Shown: positions 10,919 through 23,835, counted from the stretch's first letter. The stretch: DNA of 64,000 bases from Pseudoscleropodium purum (GCA_963969395.1 OZ017795.1:14508001-14572000), one strand, 5' to 3'. Numbers and translations: made by a program. The notes: generated by a model not told the origin, from the sequence alone.

Positions 10919-12583
10919 ATGGTAAGCATTTCTCCGTCTTCGCCTTAATCGCATTGCTATCGATTCCTTCTTTCCTTTCTTGCGCTTGATAAATTTCGCT
11001 TTGTCACCTCCCGGTTAGACGTGGTTTGCGTTTTTTTCGAGGGTTTAGTTCAAAGGTTGGTGTCCTGTGAACAATGGCGTGCCTTTAGGACGCATGATGT
11101 CTCTCTTAGGGATCGCGTATGTTCGATTTGCTCTGGAAGAGCTGAATTTTTTACGGTAATTTAGTTCATGACATTTAGGGTTTAAGCCCGATTTGCTTCT
11201 GCCGTGGATTGGTCTCTGTAGATTTGGTGAAGTAATATGGCCTTTGTTGAGACAGTGGTCGTGGTCGCAGTAGTGAAATGCTGATAGCTCGAGTGAAAAA
11301 TGATCATGACTCCCCTTTACAGAATTAGGGTTTTTTGCTGAACTTGCTGAGATGATGTTGTGGTATGAATTACAGGGTATCGATTTGAAGGCCGGGGGTC
11401 GCAACAAGAAGACCAAGCGCACAGCGCCCAAGAGCGAGAATGTGTACTTGAAGCTCCTTGTGAAGGTACTTTGAGCAGCATTGAAATTTGATGCCCTATT
11501 TTCTCCCAATGAACATGTCCTTTAAAAACTCGGGTTTGAAATAAGGAACTATATTGGTTTTCGATTGTTTCGATGGAGTTTTAAAATTTATTAGCGTTCT
11601 TGTCTGTGCAGCTGTACCGTTTTCTGGTGAGGAGAACTGATGCAGCCTTCAACGGTGTCGTGTTGAAGCGTCTGTTTATGAGCCGTATCAACCGGGCTCC
11701 TCTTTCCATGTCCCGTCTTGTGAGATATATGAAGGGCAAGGTAAGCATCTTGCTGTTGTGCCTGGGCTACTGTTCCAATTGTGTGATAGCACGAAGATTG
11801 TTGTCATTAGTTCTGATTTCTAGCTGCAAATATACAGATTTTGTGGGTCGCCTTCTCAGTGCCATATCTTTTAAATCTCATGTTAGTACATTCAACTCTA
11901 CAGCTGCTATTGTTAATTTAGCGATGTTTATTATATCAGTGTTCTCATTGGATGATATTATTACATGCAGGAAGACAAGCTTGCAGTCATTGTCGGTACT
12001 GTTACTGACGACATTAGACTGTACGAAGTACCAGCTTTGAAGGTTTGTGCTCTTCGCTTCACTGAAACAGCTCGTGCCCGCATCTTGAAGAACGGAGGAG
12101 AGGTTCTGACCTTTGACCAGCTTGCTTTGAGGGCTCCAACCGGATCCAACTGTGTAAGCTTCTTGAGCATAAACCTCCTGAATTGGTCGGTTTCTTTTGT
12201 GATCTTTTGGGCAGTCTTCAATGCTCAAGTTCTATTTCGTTGAGTGATCTGCTGTGACATCTGTGAGAATCATGATTGTAGTGAACATATCTGTTGGGTT
12301 TACCAAGGATGAAATCCATTGTCTAGATTTGGTATGAATCATCATCATTCTCAATATGATCTTTTTGAGGACTGAGATGCGTTGTTGATCGTTTCTGAGA
12401 ACAATTTTTCTGTTTTTTGTGAAGGTATTGTTGAGGGGACCGAAGAATGCCCGCGAGGCAGTGAAGCACTTCGGAAGGGCGCCAGGTGTACCACAGAGCA
12501 ACACCAAACCATACGTCCGTGCCAAGGGCCGGAAATTCGAAAAGGCTCGTGGTCGCCGTAACAGCAGAGGTTTCAAGGCTTAG
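10919..12583 (+). CDS. RPL18: 60S ribosomal protein eL18, cytosolic (five exons)
   Basis: Encodes 187 residues, exactly the plant eL18 length. Exons: 10919-10921 (only the ATG), 11376-11465, 11612-11740, 11971-12153 and 12425-12583. All introns are GT-AG and phase 0. Conserved blocks: [50 protein letters not shown], then [50 protein letters not shown] and the basic C-terminus [18 protein letters not shown]. eL18 is a structural protein of the large subunit. A first exon holding only the initiator codon is common in ribosomal-protein genes and lets the first intron carry regulatory sequence. Confidence 0.97.
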
Positions 12584-13573
12584 GCTCCGTTTTCTGAGTT
12601 TTTGCAGAAGACATTCTTATGCATGCTTGTTTGTGCTGAATTTTCAATGAATTCAAATACATGCAGAGCCCTGTTGTTTCGATTCGATTCTGTTACTTGT
12701 TGGGGTTGTTCTTTTACTCCGTTTTGAGGGTGGTCACGGAATTTATGATTTCGTGCATTTGTTTTTGGGTTAATGATTTATTCGTGGGATAGCTTTTTAG
12801 CCACTTCAAGTTACTTAATAAGTACGAAATATTCAGCAGGAGAATAAATATCAAAAGTAGCTTTGGAAATCGCCATAGAATCGGTACTACTCCTGTCGGC
12901 CAGCAGTTGCAAAATTGCTTCGATACACGAGATTCCGTCACCTGTACTAAATCCAAAGTTTAAATTGGTCGTCGGTAAATGAGGAATTGTGACGAATAAT
13001 TTGCTACGTTTGAAGATAACGTTATTAATGGACTTCACGTCACTCAATTTTTGCCAAGATATAAGTTAGTGATGTTACGTGCAAGGGGAGATGCATTTAT
13101 GTACAAAATTCTCTATCATCACATCAAAGCTTGACAGCTTAACCCTGGAACGCCGGTCAGGTCACTGAGGAAATCATTATTTTGGGTACCGCGTGAATCA
13201 CTTGCTTAAGAGAACCCAGAGAACCCAAGAGCTCTCATTGGAGGTCAAACTACTCACATTTGCAACTACTCACATTTGCAAGACTTTTCAATTTCACATA
13301 AAATTTCAAAAATGAAAATTTGTCTTTCGTAGAATTTTCTGTCATCCGTTGGTCTCTTCAAGTGTTTGGAGTGATATTACATGATAAATTACATATCCAA
13401 GAGCTAAATTTGGTTGTGAATCCAACAGGGAACCCATCCCCTTTCCATCTTTCTAATGTACAAGTATTTTGAACTCTTGTGTTTTAGAAATTCTTCAATA
13501 CTGTAGTAATACAAATTTGGTTCTTGTACCGAAAGTAATATTTGCTAATCTCAAAGAGTGTACCCATGTGTAG

Positions 13574-13617
13574 TGCTTGACCCTATCACAGGAAATGCTT
13601 GACCCTATCACAGGAAA
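13574..13617. repeat. 22-bp perfect tandem repeat, two copies
   Basis: Two identical adjacent copies of a 22-bp unit containing TGCTTGACCCTATCACAGG. A 16-bp tandem (unit aactactcacatttgc) lies 300 bp upstream near 13248. Both look like recent slippage or small duplications. Confidence 0.9.
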
Positions 13618-14255
13618 AATTGGGTTGGCTATTCAAATGTATACACCCACAAGGCTAAAATAAAATGGAAGCTCTCCAAGATTTTCTAAATTTTAGGAGA
13701 GTTTCAAGAAAGAAGCTCAAAAAGTAAGGGATAAACACTATTGACCTCCTACGTTAGTTTAAAAAATACAAAAAGAGAATTTGTCAAGTTGGAAGACCAT
13801 GCCACTTGAAAAGTTTGCATTTTTAAAAGACATGTCATTTCTATGACAAATTGGGAAATAACAATAAACATGTGCATCATCTTGTTTCTTCCAAATTGTA
13901 GTTTGGGAGGTAAGGTAGACAAAGCCTATGACCACCCTAATTTGCAATCTAAATATTTTGGGGCCACGAAAAGACACACTCTAAAGTGAAAGCACCTACA
14001 AATTTCCATCACTTTAGGCAATTCCCCATACTTTGAGCAATGTATAAAATTATTTTTATCACATTACCAATTGAAAATCATGAATTTTTGTGTATTGATA
14101 ATTTTTTTTAATATCTATGAATATGCTATGAATTTGTGAAGTAAAATATATAGTGTACTCCAAACTATTTTTTGCATTCATATTGGTAAGCAATACATTT
14201 GGGACTTCCTACATCTACATATTTTCAAAATTGCTTTAGTGTATACTATTGGAAA

Positions 14256-14454
14256 TATTAGAAGAGATTTGAGGCAAGGGAGGGCCATTTCAAGCTAGTT
14301 CTCCTTGCCAAGAACCAACAAGATGATATTAGATTCTTTTAATAATAATAATATTTTTTTAATTTAAAATTAAAAAAAATTATAACCTAACATGGTAGCG
14401 TTCGAGAACCAAAGGAACTCACAACCCTATAGATAAGTTGAATTTCTTCTAATG
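14256..14454. mobile_element. Short TIR element, family C relative
   Basis: The left end TATTAGAAGAGATTTGAGGC and the right end ATTTCTTCTAATG are weakly inverted. The left part (gaggcaagggagggccatttcaagct) resembles the left parts of the elements at 312 and 36442. The middle is AT-rich with an aat microsatellite. No target duplication is visible, so the right border is tentative. Confidence 0.35.
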
Positions 14455-16175
14455 TGGGTGCTTCTACTTTATACATTTCCCAAAATTTCACTTTAGATAA
14501 AATCAAAGCTTTTAGGTTTTGTGGATACTATTCATGTTTGGAGTATGGCTTGAAAATGTTTCAAGCTTCAAATAGCTTATTTTTTCAAATCAATGTGGAT
14601 TGTGTTGGATAATATTTTCAGTGACTAAATTATAGTAAGTTGTGCTTTCAATTCCAATTGGTAGAGCATCTAGAAAAAAAAGCTCCTCAACTCAAAACCA
14701 TACTAAGATATCAATGCCATTTTCCTTTTTAAGACTTAGAAGCACAAATGAAAATTGCAATGGCAAAAATTCCTATAGAATCCACAAACTTTGAAGATGT
14801 ATGAGTAAAGTTGTTAGCTATGAAATGTTATATTATCTAAAAGATTCTTTATTAATGTTATTTACATTTTGAATGAAAATTTGTAAATCAATTATGTAGA
14901 TGTTTAATTTATAACCTATGATACTTTGTGATTATTCTAGTTTGTAGTAGAAAATTTGGAATTAAATCATGGTTTTGCACATGAAAAATTGACAACTAAA
15001 AGTACAAGGTTCAAGATTGTTTGGAAACTTGGGATACTCAAAATTTCTAGGTGTCATTTTTGACACTCCATTTTTTTAATGTCAAATTTTGACACCTAAA
15101 AATTAGAAAATAATGACATCCAGGAATCAAAGAAGGTAACAAATTTATCCCCTATATCTTTGCTTATGTCTATAGTTTATACATCTCCTTCAAATTGCAC
15201 TTGTATATATGCTAAAATATTGAAAGTGATACAAAATAGTATCCTCAATTTGAAGGGTCTAAGTGCTTTCAAGAAGTAACCAACATTTTGAGGGTACAAA
15301 CCCAATGATCATTATGAAGGTAGTAGACTAGGTCAAAATATTCATATCTGAATTACAACGTTCTAAATAGACTAGTTAAGTAAATTTCAGACAACCTTCA
15401 ATCCTCCATTAAGCTCATTGATATATTAATGAAGGGATTTTAATATACTTCTTTTAAATTTACATTTACAAGAACGATGTGGAACCTAAACAAAACCAAA
15501 CACCCCAAGAAAAAATCAAATAAATCTATTTGCTTGAAATGCTATCAATAACTATAGACAAGATATTTCCAAGTACCAAATAAGATATCCACAAACTCTA
15601 TAAATTGAGTCATCCAAGCTATGGAGCAGGAGTGGCTTCAAAGGGAAATATCACTACTTCAGTTGGAAGAACATCCTATTCCTCTCAGTGAGACCATAAA
15701 GTTTGACAAACCTTAAAATTGAGCCTCTTGCTCTCTATCTTTTTCTAGAAAAGGATCTATTGTTATTTGCTCAGATAATTTCCTTTAGCAAGTGTCACTG
15801 GGATTCATGTAAAAAAGAAGGCAATTTATTTATTGATATGAAGAAAATAACCAATGAAGAAAAATTTATTCATTAGTATCAATGCTCCTTCACTTACAAA
15901 GACTTGGCTAACATACTTCTTAACTATCAATAATGTTAATGTACAGTACTATGCTCTAATTCCCTTATTTGTTGCATTTCATTCTTTGACAAAACACAAA
16001 AGATCTTGCCTCCTCTTTTCTTTGTTAAATTTAAAAAAAAAAAGAGCCATGATTTCAATTTCCCAATGGAATAACAAATGGTATGATTGTAGACAAAGGT
16101 AGGTGATTGAATTAAGAGCCTATTACTATTCAATATCTTTTCCAACTTAGAGTGAATGGAGAATCTATCTGTAAT

Positions 16176-19100
16176 TTACATGTGCATCAATTCGTCCTCT
16201 TTCAGTGCAATCTGAACCCGCGTTCTCTGCTCTTCAACTTCTTGGCCTTCGTGTTTCTGACGCTCGTAGTCTTCGTTGTCAGTTCGTAACTCAAAGCGAC
16301 AGATGGGGCACGAGTTGTGCTTCTCCTGCTCAAAACAAAAAGCAAGAACGCCTCAGTGATCAACTCTTCAATTCAGAACTGGACACCAACAACGATCATG
16401 GAATGATTTCATTCACAATGTTCCCAAATAAAATAGTGGATTCACATATAACAAAACTGAAAAAAAGAGTAGTAAGAAATCATTCCCACATTCCATTGAA
16501 GACTGTATGTCACCTCCAAACTGCGACGTGAATCATAAGGGTGTCTCAGTTGATCCCTCTCTTACTCTCTTAATTAAATGAGAGAACGGTCTTTGTTCAC
16601 CTCCAAAAGTGATGGAAGAAAAATGCATCATTATAAATAGCTATGGTTCAAATGGTCTGTTTTTCGTGATAGCCTTTGATGGAATTTACATTCTCTTTCT
16701 TCTGAAGGCATGATTACTCAATTACCCTCTAATTTGCACCGTTCTCCGAAGATTTTTTCGGTCAATATTGATACTTCGTACCAGAATGCTACGCTGATCA
16801 TCAAAACTGCTCACACTAAGGTTTGGCTACAGTCATTCTCATCGGCTACAATTTGCAAGTAATTTTCGCCAAAAATCTCTAATTCAGTGCCCTCTGCAAT
16901 CTGGATTTGGCTAGAATCCGCTGCGTGGCCGCTAGGTGGGTTAAGGCCTTATTCTTCATAGTATCAAACTAGTGAAGATTTTGCAGTACTGAAGCTTTGT
17001 TATCTCAGCAAAAAAGGGCCAGATGCCAATTCAACCTCCCACACCGTCACTGATCGTATAATCTTGCCATTTTGCACTACTTTACATCAGAAGTCTTTAG
17101 TTGCTACTGCAGATGCTTTGATACGTGCATTGATACAGTACTTCTCACGGACTCAACATATTGTCATCCATTCTTCAGTTCCAGGCTAGGACTAGCAAAA
17201 ATATGCTCTTCTAAAGTGCGCATGCTGATAGAATTGTGGCACATGAAATTTCAGGTTCAGTAACCAGTGCACATTCCAGATTGTGACCGAATGCGTGAGA
17301 GAAAGCCAGGGGAGGACAAGCTCTGTCTAGCAAGTCACTGACCAGCCAAGGTTTGAGGCAATCCGGGTGGTAGGTATGCAAGCACGGCATTTGCTGCAAC
17401 ACCTCGCCCACCGCCAGCGCCTCGCGACACACAGCGCATTGCGTGCCTTCGCCAATCCTCGCCACCACCGCGTCCGTCACCACCTCCAAAGGCAGCTTCT
17501 CGATCTCCTCCTTCGCCGCCGGGGGTGGGCCTCTTGGAATATTGTTGATCTCCTGCAAGCATCCCGTGCCATCACCCACACCATTCTTTATCGTCAAATT
17601 TTGTGAAATTGGCGCGCTCCAGGGCTCCAAACTGGCGACATTCATCTGCAGAACGCTCTAAAAACTAGGGTAGGTACGGATTTACGTTTCAGGCCGTGCC
17701 CTGAAATAAGCCGAAGTCTTGGAATGACACCAATATAACGAATTGATGTTTTATGAATGCACATCATCCTCTCCCAAAATCTTTCTTGCGCACACAATCG
17801 AAGGTGTAGATCTTAGGTTACCGAACTCTATGATGCTATCACACTAGTGACGGCGAATATTGCATTTGGGGTGGCAGACAGCAGTTGGCTACCTGAATAG
17901 TCGCTTGGATGGCTTCCTGGAGGCCAATGAACTCCTCCGCCAAGGCTTGGCTGCGACCAGTGAAGGTGAGATTCACGCGCTGCAAGATTGCTTGAATCTC
18001 TTGGCCCAGTTCCTCCATCGTCATGGCTCGCGCGAGTTGCAAATCGAGATCTTCTGCACCCGAAATCAAGCATTTCGTCGTGCAATTTGCACTCTAAATC
18101 ACAGGTGAAAATTGGACTTATGTCCTTGTGTGTACAGACTCCATTCCCAGGGTATCCTAGGGTATCCTATTCTGTCATCACTGCACATAGATTATGGAGT
18201 TCTTCAGAAATTCCATAGATGGACATTTTGGATTGAAGAGCAGACCTTCGGGAGGGAGATCTGGCTCCGGCTCAACGAGCTCCGGCAACTCCGGCTCTGG
18301 TGATTCCTGGTGCTCATCAACCGCTACCGCTTCCAGTATACTCTCCGCCAGCAAATTGCTGAGTCCGCTCTGCGCTTGCGCTTGCAACTGCAACTGCGAT
18401 GGCGATTGGGACTGTAATTGCGACGGTGACTCGATTTGCAACTGTGACAGCAATTGGTCTTGCAACCGTGGCGGCGACAGGGATGTCGATTGGGCTTGGG
18501 ACTGTTCTGAATCAGCCTTGGAAGTCGCGGTGCTGACGGAAAGAGTGGCGGCGGCGGCGAGCACTTCCTTCCGATGCCTGTCGTCACCGAGGAACTTCTG
18601 CGAAAGGTCGATGCAAGCGCGCATGTGCATGAGCTCGTCGAGTTGGGTGATGACGCTCGCGGCGGCTTGGAAGAGGCTGAGTCCCACCATCCAGAAATCC
18701 ATGGCCGTGAACTGCGTGGTCAGGAGCGTGGCGACTCTGGAAACCGTGGAGTACATCTGCACCAGCGCGAATTCATCAAAAAACGGTGCTCAAGGTTTGA
18801 GTAGCCATGGCGACAGCATTTGGGGAGTGTAAGTTTCCAAAATGGCGGTAAGAGTCTCCGTTAACCATATAGTACATAAAAGGCTCCACTGACCATATAG
18901 AGATGAGCTTCGAATTGTGCTAATCGTGAAAATACTTGATGTATTGACACTCGTTTTTTGCAATTGTTTTGTAGCTTATAATGTGCAAAAATTTAGATAC
19001 TGCAAGTTTCTAGATTGTTGTACATAGGGAAAGATTTCAAAGTTTAATGGAATCTCTCCCTTACTGTGTGGTGAATGGAGACCTTACATTACCTGGCGTT

Positions 19101-19269
19101 GCTCAGAACGGGAGGCCGACGAGTAATGGTCACGCACAAGCGACGTGAGAATGGCCACGCCGATTTTGAAAGTGTGCTTGGAGAGAATCTTCACTTGGAG
19201 TTCCGCCAAATGCCTCTTGATGGAGATTCCGCCGCGTCCAATTGCGACTTCCCTTCCCCCTCGTAGCAT
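16176..19269 (-). CDS. AIP2-like RING-H2 E3 ubiquitin ligase (five exons)
   Basis: Related to Arabidopsis AIP2, the E3 that ubiquitinates the ABA-response regulator ABI3. Exons, minus strand: 19269-19093, 18756 to about 18200, about 18056-17893, about 17645-17343 and 16325-16176. The first part matches the AIP2 N-domain across the first junction: AILTSLVRDHYSSASRSEQRQ then MYSTVSRVATLL, followed by FWMVGLSLFQAA. A Ser/Gln-rich stretch (SPSQLQSQSPSQLQL) and a Pro/Glu-rich stretch follow and make it longer than Arabidopsis AIP2 (about 310). Then PPPAAKEEIEKLPLEVV leads into the RING: CAVC, CLHTYHPDCLKPWL, then across the last intron EKHNSCPIC and RFELRTDNEDYE. All eight zinc ligands are present only after splicing. 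The ATG at 19269 is chosen because it gives the family's short lead; an ATG at 19317 is possible. The 3' end of exon 2 and the ends of exon 3 are approximate. Confidence 0.85.
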
Positions 19270-19669
19270 CGCCGGGCGCCGGGTTTGTAACGTTACGCGT
19301 GACGTTTTGGGAAACATGCTGCCGGCGAAGTACGGGCGCGCACTAGAAGGTCCGTGTCTGGCATTCTTATGCCATCGGTGTTTCAGTGGATGTCGAAGCT
19401 GCTTCTCTGTTTCTGTGCCATTCGATTCCTTGGCGTTTCCTACCGGAATTCTTTTTCTCACATTTGCCCCGCACCCCTCTGTTTTCTTGCCAGTGCTGAC
19501 CCTGAAACTCTAAGAGATCTGGACGAATCGATCTTCAGTCAAGTGTGACAAATGATTCTCAAACAGAAGCAATCTATCTATCAATTATTCGGCGGGTTCA
19601 GCTTTTAGGGTACAGCAAAGGAGGGAGGAGGTACTGCCAATTGAAAGTGTGAGCTCAAGGGTGCCTCCG

Positions 19670-20302
19670 TGAATCTGGGCTCCTCGCACTCAAGGTCCGC
19701 CCCTTCACATCGTGGGATTAAAGCTGTTGTCAGCTTTGGCGGATTCTGCCGCTTGGTATACCAAGTACGGCCGTTCATCGTACACAATCAACATAAATTC
19801 CTCACATCCTGGAGTCTACCCACGTTGCATCACCAAAGATGCGGGAATTATTCGTCCTGCCGGGATTTCTTTTTTGCGTCACGAAGTTCTACCATCCTGA
19901 AACACCGATCAAGCTAACTCGCTCTACGTTGCGGAACTGAAGGACTTCTGGGTTTGCTACGAGAGTGCCCACGGTTTCATTTCCAACACGATCAAATTTG
20001 AGAATCACAATGCCACTCAGCAATTCAACTGCAAAGGTCCCTATGAAAGTCATCCCCAGGCTAGCACGATCGAATTGGCCTCCGGCTTCACAACTGATCG
20101 AAGCGTCATTGATTTGCAATTACGGTTACGAAAACGATTAGCGTCATACTCGGTCTTCGTTCCACCAGCTCTAGTGGCTACTGGAAGTCGTCACCATAGC
20201 TCTGCAATTGCAATGTTGCAGCACCTTGATTTAATCTGCACGCCCGCAGACTTGGCACATTCGGTGAAGCCCGATCACCAGAATTACATTCCCAGCAGCT
20301 AG
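19670..20302 (+). pseudogene. Unrecognised reading frame interrupted by one stop
   Basis: One plus-strand frame stays open from about 19673 to 20302 except for a single TGA at 19898-19900. It encodes about 209 codons, with stretches such as AAWYTKYGRSSYTININSS before the stop and FWVCYESAHGFISNTIKFEN after it. The composition is higher in GC than the flanks and looks coding, but I recognise no family. The stop could be a true inactivating mutation or fall within an unseen intron. The opposite strand is also partly open (19889-20119), so the direction is not certain. Confidence 0.3.
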
Positions 20303-20312
20303 CGCGCTAGCT
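20297..20312. repeat. 16-bp perfect palindrome
   Basis: AGCTAGCGCGCTAGCT is its own reverse complement. It overlaps the stop of the reading frame that ends at 20302. It might be a binding site or part of a short RNA stem; no function is implied. Confidence 0.6.
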
Positions 20313-20360
20313 AACGAATATAATTCTAACTTGTGGTGATCGATAGTCTTCAAGTCGTAC

Positions 20361-20470
20361 ATGAATTTTCTTCCTCTTGACTATGATGCAGATCTTCGTC
20401 TGGTTCTTCACAGATAGGAAAGCAAACAGATGAAGAATCTGCATCATAGACTAGCGGAAGAAAATGAAGA
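20361..20470 (+). ncRNA. MicroRNA-like foldback precursor
   Basis: The left arm (about 20365-20402) and right arm (about 20428-20466) pair over nearly 40 bases with about four mismatches and one bulge. They include an uninterrupted core, CTATGATGCAGAT with its complement, and a second run TTTTCTTCC with GGAAGAAAA. The loop is about 25 bases. Length, near-perfect arms and small loop fit a plant MIRNA precursor. Candidate 21-mers are TTGACTATGATGCAGATCTTC-like on the 5' arm and AGAATCTGCATCATAGACTAG-like on the 3' arm. I do not match it to a named family. The strand is assumed from the neighbouring open frame. A tiny MITE or a self-complementary transcript end is the alternative. Confidence 0.5.
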
Positions 20471-20844
20471 ATTCGTCAGTGGAGCGATGGCATGGGGATT
20501 CAGGCCGGGAAGTACTGACGTACTAATACTCATTCCCAGATTTTGCACTGACGGACGTGTCTAGTAGCATGCAAGCGAAGCCAAGTGCACTGATCGATCA
20601 ATCGACGTGTACTGACTAGCTTTTCGCCCACGGAGATCGCATACACCCTGCACCCTGCCAACATTTGACATGATCAAGCAATCACCTCCAATCAGGCCTG
20701 TGAGCATTCCGAGTGCGAACATCAAACCGATCGGGAGGCTGGCTGGCTGCCTGGATCAGTGCAGCACCGACGGAGTCTTCGTTATTATATGTGTCTGTTG
20801 CTGAGCTTTGGGAATGATTCGGGGATGCCAGAGGGCAGCGCAAG

Positions 20845-21028
20845 TAACAAATATTTCGTTAAAATGGCGCCATTTTTCCGCCATTTTCCCATTAATTTTG
20901 TAAGACTGATGTAGATTTCAGATCCTCAAACCCTGAAATCTAGAGCAGCTCCACAGTTCAGACCACACGTTCTGGATCTAAAAGTGCCAAGTTTGTGGAA
21001 TACCGCCATTTTAATGAAATATCCGTTA
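20845..21028. mobile_element. 184-bp MITE-like TIR element
   Basis: The ends are 25-base inverted repeats with three differences. They carry ATTTCGTTAAAATGGCG at the left and CGCCATTTTAATGAAAT at the right. Both outer borders are TA, which fits the TA target duplication of Tc1/mariner (Stowaway-like) elements. No coding sequence. The sequence AAAATGGCGG also occurs near 18838 in intron 1 of the RING gene. Confidence 0.6.
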
Positions 21029-22440
21029 AGTTTTTTAGTTTCTAGCTTTTAGGGGGGGCGCTCAAATCGAGGGCAGCACAAGTTAGAGGAGATGCCAAAC
21101 CGGATGCCTAAAGAAGCAAGCCTGAGCAAGCCAGGCAGACAGCTACAGTAGAAGAGTGGAAGGGTCAATGTGATTTTCTTTACATGCGAGAAAAAGGAAC
21201 GAAAAGAGTGGAAGGGGCAAGTAGCTGCCTGTAGCGTGCTACATAGCGATGTATGATCGATCATCGAATCTTGCAAAAGGGGCTTTAACAGAACTATCTT
21301 AGACTGCTAAATACAGGCTGTGTTTCCACTGTTGGGTGACATCGATATTGATTGTCTAAACATACGGCCTCCATCATTAAAGGAAGGGATGCTCAGGTTA
21401 ATAGAAAGCGGATTAATTTGGTAGATAATGAAGAGGTACAAAGAAATTTTCAAATGTATCACACAAGAAACTTGTGAACGTCAGTTGGATTGACTCAAAG
21501 GTTCCAAACCACACAAAGGGTCCAAACGGGTTCGCAAACAAGATCAATAAAAACTAAAGAATACACTGAAACCATGCATCTTCACCCCGGCAGTCACTTT
21601 CTTTAACTGGCAGCCACCCCATTCTTACAAAGACCAATTAGATTCACAGAGTTCAAAGTAGAGGATTAATCAACAAATGTGCACGAAGACCTTACAAAAA
21701 GTTCAACAGTTCATTCTCTCCTCAATTGATAATAGAACATTTTACCTTCTCCGATCCTTTCAGACTGCTAATCCTGGAGTACTGCTTTGCTTACGACAAT
21801 TAAACATAATTATGTATTGTTGAACAGTTCAAGCCAAACTGAAGCCAGGCCGGGCAATAGCTTCGAAGTTTGCTTTTGAGAGGTTTTACTGTTACATCAC
21901 GCCGCTTGGAATCCGTGAGCCTCCATGCAGGGAGCTTCGATCAGTGTTCTGTCCTTTCTGATTATTGGGCCATAACCGTCCATCTCAAAAGCCTGGTGCG
22001 CAGGTGGTGATGGCGGAGATGGAGTCCAATGGCGATGCTGCAAAGTGTAAAGAAAAGCTGGGCACGGAACACATATCTCAGTTCCATCAGAGTCTAGCTG
22101 CAGTGGAATTGCCCTCAATGATGCGCGCGCAGTAGTAAGTTAGTTACATGCAACAATGCGGGGTCGGGGTCTGACGGATTCTGCGGCAGTGTCGCGGCAG
22201 TCACACAGTTTGCCGGTACACAAATTGTGTAGTAAACCCTTCTTGGAGAACTGGACAATGAACTTCTTCTTCTAACCGGGCAGTGAACAAGACAGATTCT
22301 CGTTCTCCAAGCATTGAAAATCTTTGCCTTTGGATTGCTGCATTCCACACCCCATCCTGAAAGTAGTTGGTGACATTTGACGTGAAGGACTGTGAATGCT
22401 AATATTCTTTGGGAAGACGACAAGTCTGATTTATACTCTT
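21029..22440. other. Unassigned open frames, no recognised gene
   Basis: Two minus-strand frames are open at 22115-22423 (102 codons) and 21897-22118 (73 codons, ending MEAHGFQAA). They overlap slightly and have mixed composition. I see no conserved domain, signal peptide or convincing splice sites. They may belong to an untranslated transcript or a lineage-specific gene. Confidence 0.3.
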
Positions 22441-23835
22441 CACCTCTAGTTTCATTTTAATAAGAGTTAATCGTAAAGTGCGTGCAATGAGGGACTAGGA
22501 GCTGGAGTTTGAGAAAAATTCAAGGCAAAATTCCTTGAAGCACTTAAACTCGGGTGGGATGGAGTTTGATATGTGTTTCTTTTGTACTATTCTTAGTTAA
22601 GTTTTCCTCTGACATCCCTTGTAGAAACTAGGATTCGCTTCATGATTAACTCTACTATTAAGTTAGTATCTTATAACTTCAGAACAATTGTGTTTATTGG
22701 TTTTGTCCTTTGGACAAAGACTATGATTAGGTAATGGCAAAGCAAGCCAAGTTTTTAAAAATAATTGTTCGTTTGGATTTAGCTATTGAGCCATGGGCAT
22801 CAAGGATCATATAGAACTGCGATTATTTTTAATGACTTGGCCTAATTTGTAATTACTGGACATAATCTCAATGTAGGAGAATTGAGCCATTCGACTTCTC
22901 TGATTGCTTAACCAATCAATACATGCCACAATGGCAAAACTTTTGTACGTTTAAATTATATAAGGTGATTTTGCACTCACTAAATTAATACCGGATGGTA
23001 GTAGCATAGATTTCCTTTAGATTTCTCTCACTACCAAAGCAATCAAATTTCTACTTCATATCCACCTTGCTAAAAATTTGCAATGGATAGTATCAATCTT
23101 AATTTGATTTTCTATAATCAATCGAAACATGCAACAATGGCAAACACAAGAGAACTTTGCCATTGTTGCATCAACTCATCTATTGACTTTGGTTTTTGAA
23201 TCTAAATTTTCAAATCCTATCTACCCCGTATTCACACATCACAACATAATTAGGGTTTGGGCAGAAGGGGGAGTTAGATCCCTTCCTTGTCCAATTGGTT
23301 AGATGCCCCTTATTTGTCCAATTGATTGAATTGGAGGGGTCTAATTTTTTTTTTTTTTTTTTTCATTTTTTTGCATATCATTAATTCAAAATTTTCTTTG
23401 TTAAATATTCCCACTATCTACTATCAATAAACTAATATTGTTGTCTATCTAGGATACGGCCTCACGGTCACACCATTCTTGTTACATTGCATCCAACTCT
23501 TTTACTTCACCTTAGACGCTCTTGAATTCAAGCTTAGTTAGGAATTGTATGTTACAATATTTGGAGTTATATGTAGGTACAATGACAACGCAAAAGGATC
23601 CAACTTTCCTATTCATAGATGTTTTTCAAGAGTGATAATAGTCTCAGCAAGAAAATTATATTGTTTTCTTTAACCACTAAATGATTTGACTAAGTTTTTA
23701 CCAAAACCACTCTAAAACTACCATTTTTAATACAAGTACCAAATTTTTTAAAAACAAACATTTTTAAACATATATAACCATAGAATCTTGTAGTAAAATA
23801 GTTCAATAAGATGTGCAAGATATTAGCATTTGAAG

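Larger units (their letters stand above)
12584..16175. other. AT-rich spacer between convergent eL18 and AIP2-like genes
   Basis: The left edge is the eL18 3' flank. The rest is AT-rich and without recognisable coding sequence. A 78-codon frame at 12811-13047 (minus) has no family motif. It contains a 22-bp tandem repeat and a short TIR element, both listed separately. Confidence 0.55.

Noticed and set aside
17211..17645. RING protein truncated after CLKPWL
   Set aside because: A good donor follows CLKPWL, and the last exon at 16325-16176 supplies NSCPIC and the tail in phase, so the gene is intact.
18194..18832. 212-codon Cys/Ser-rich plus-strand frame
   Set aside because: Antisense shadow of AIP2-like exon 2; its Cys-Asn-Cys repeats are the complement of the Ser/Gln codons.
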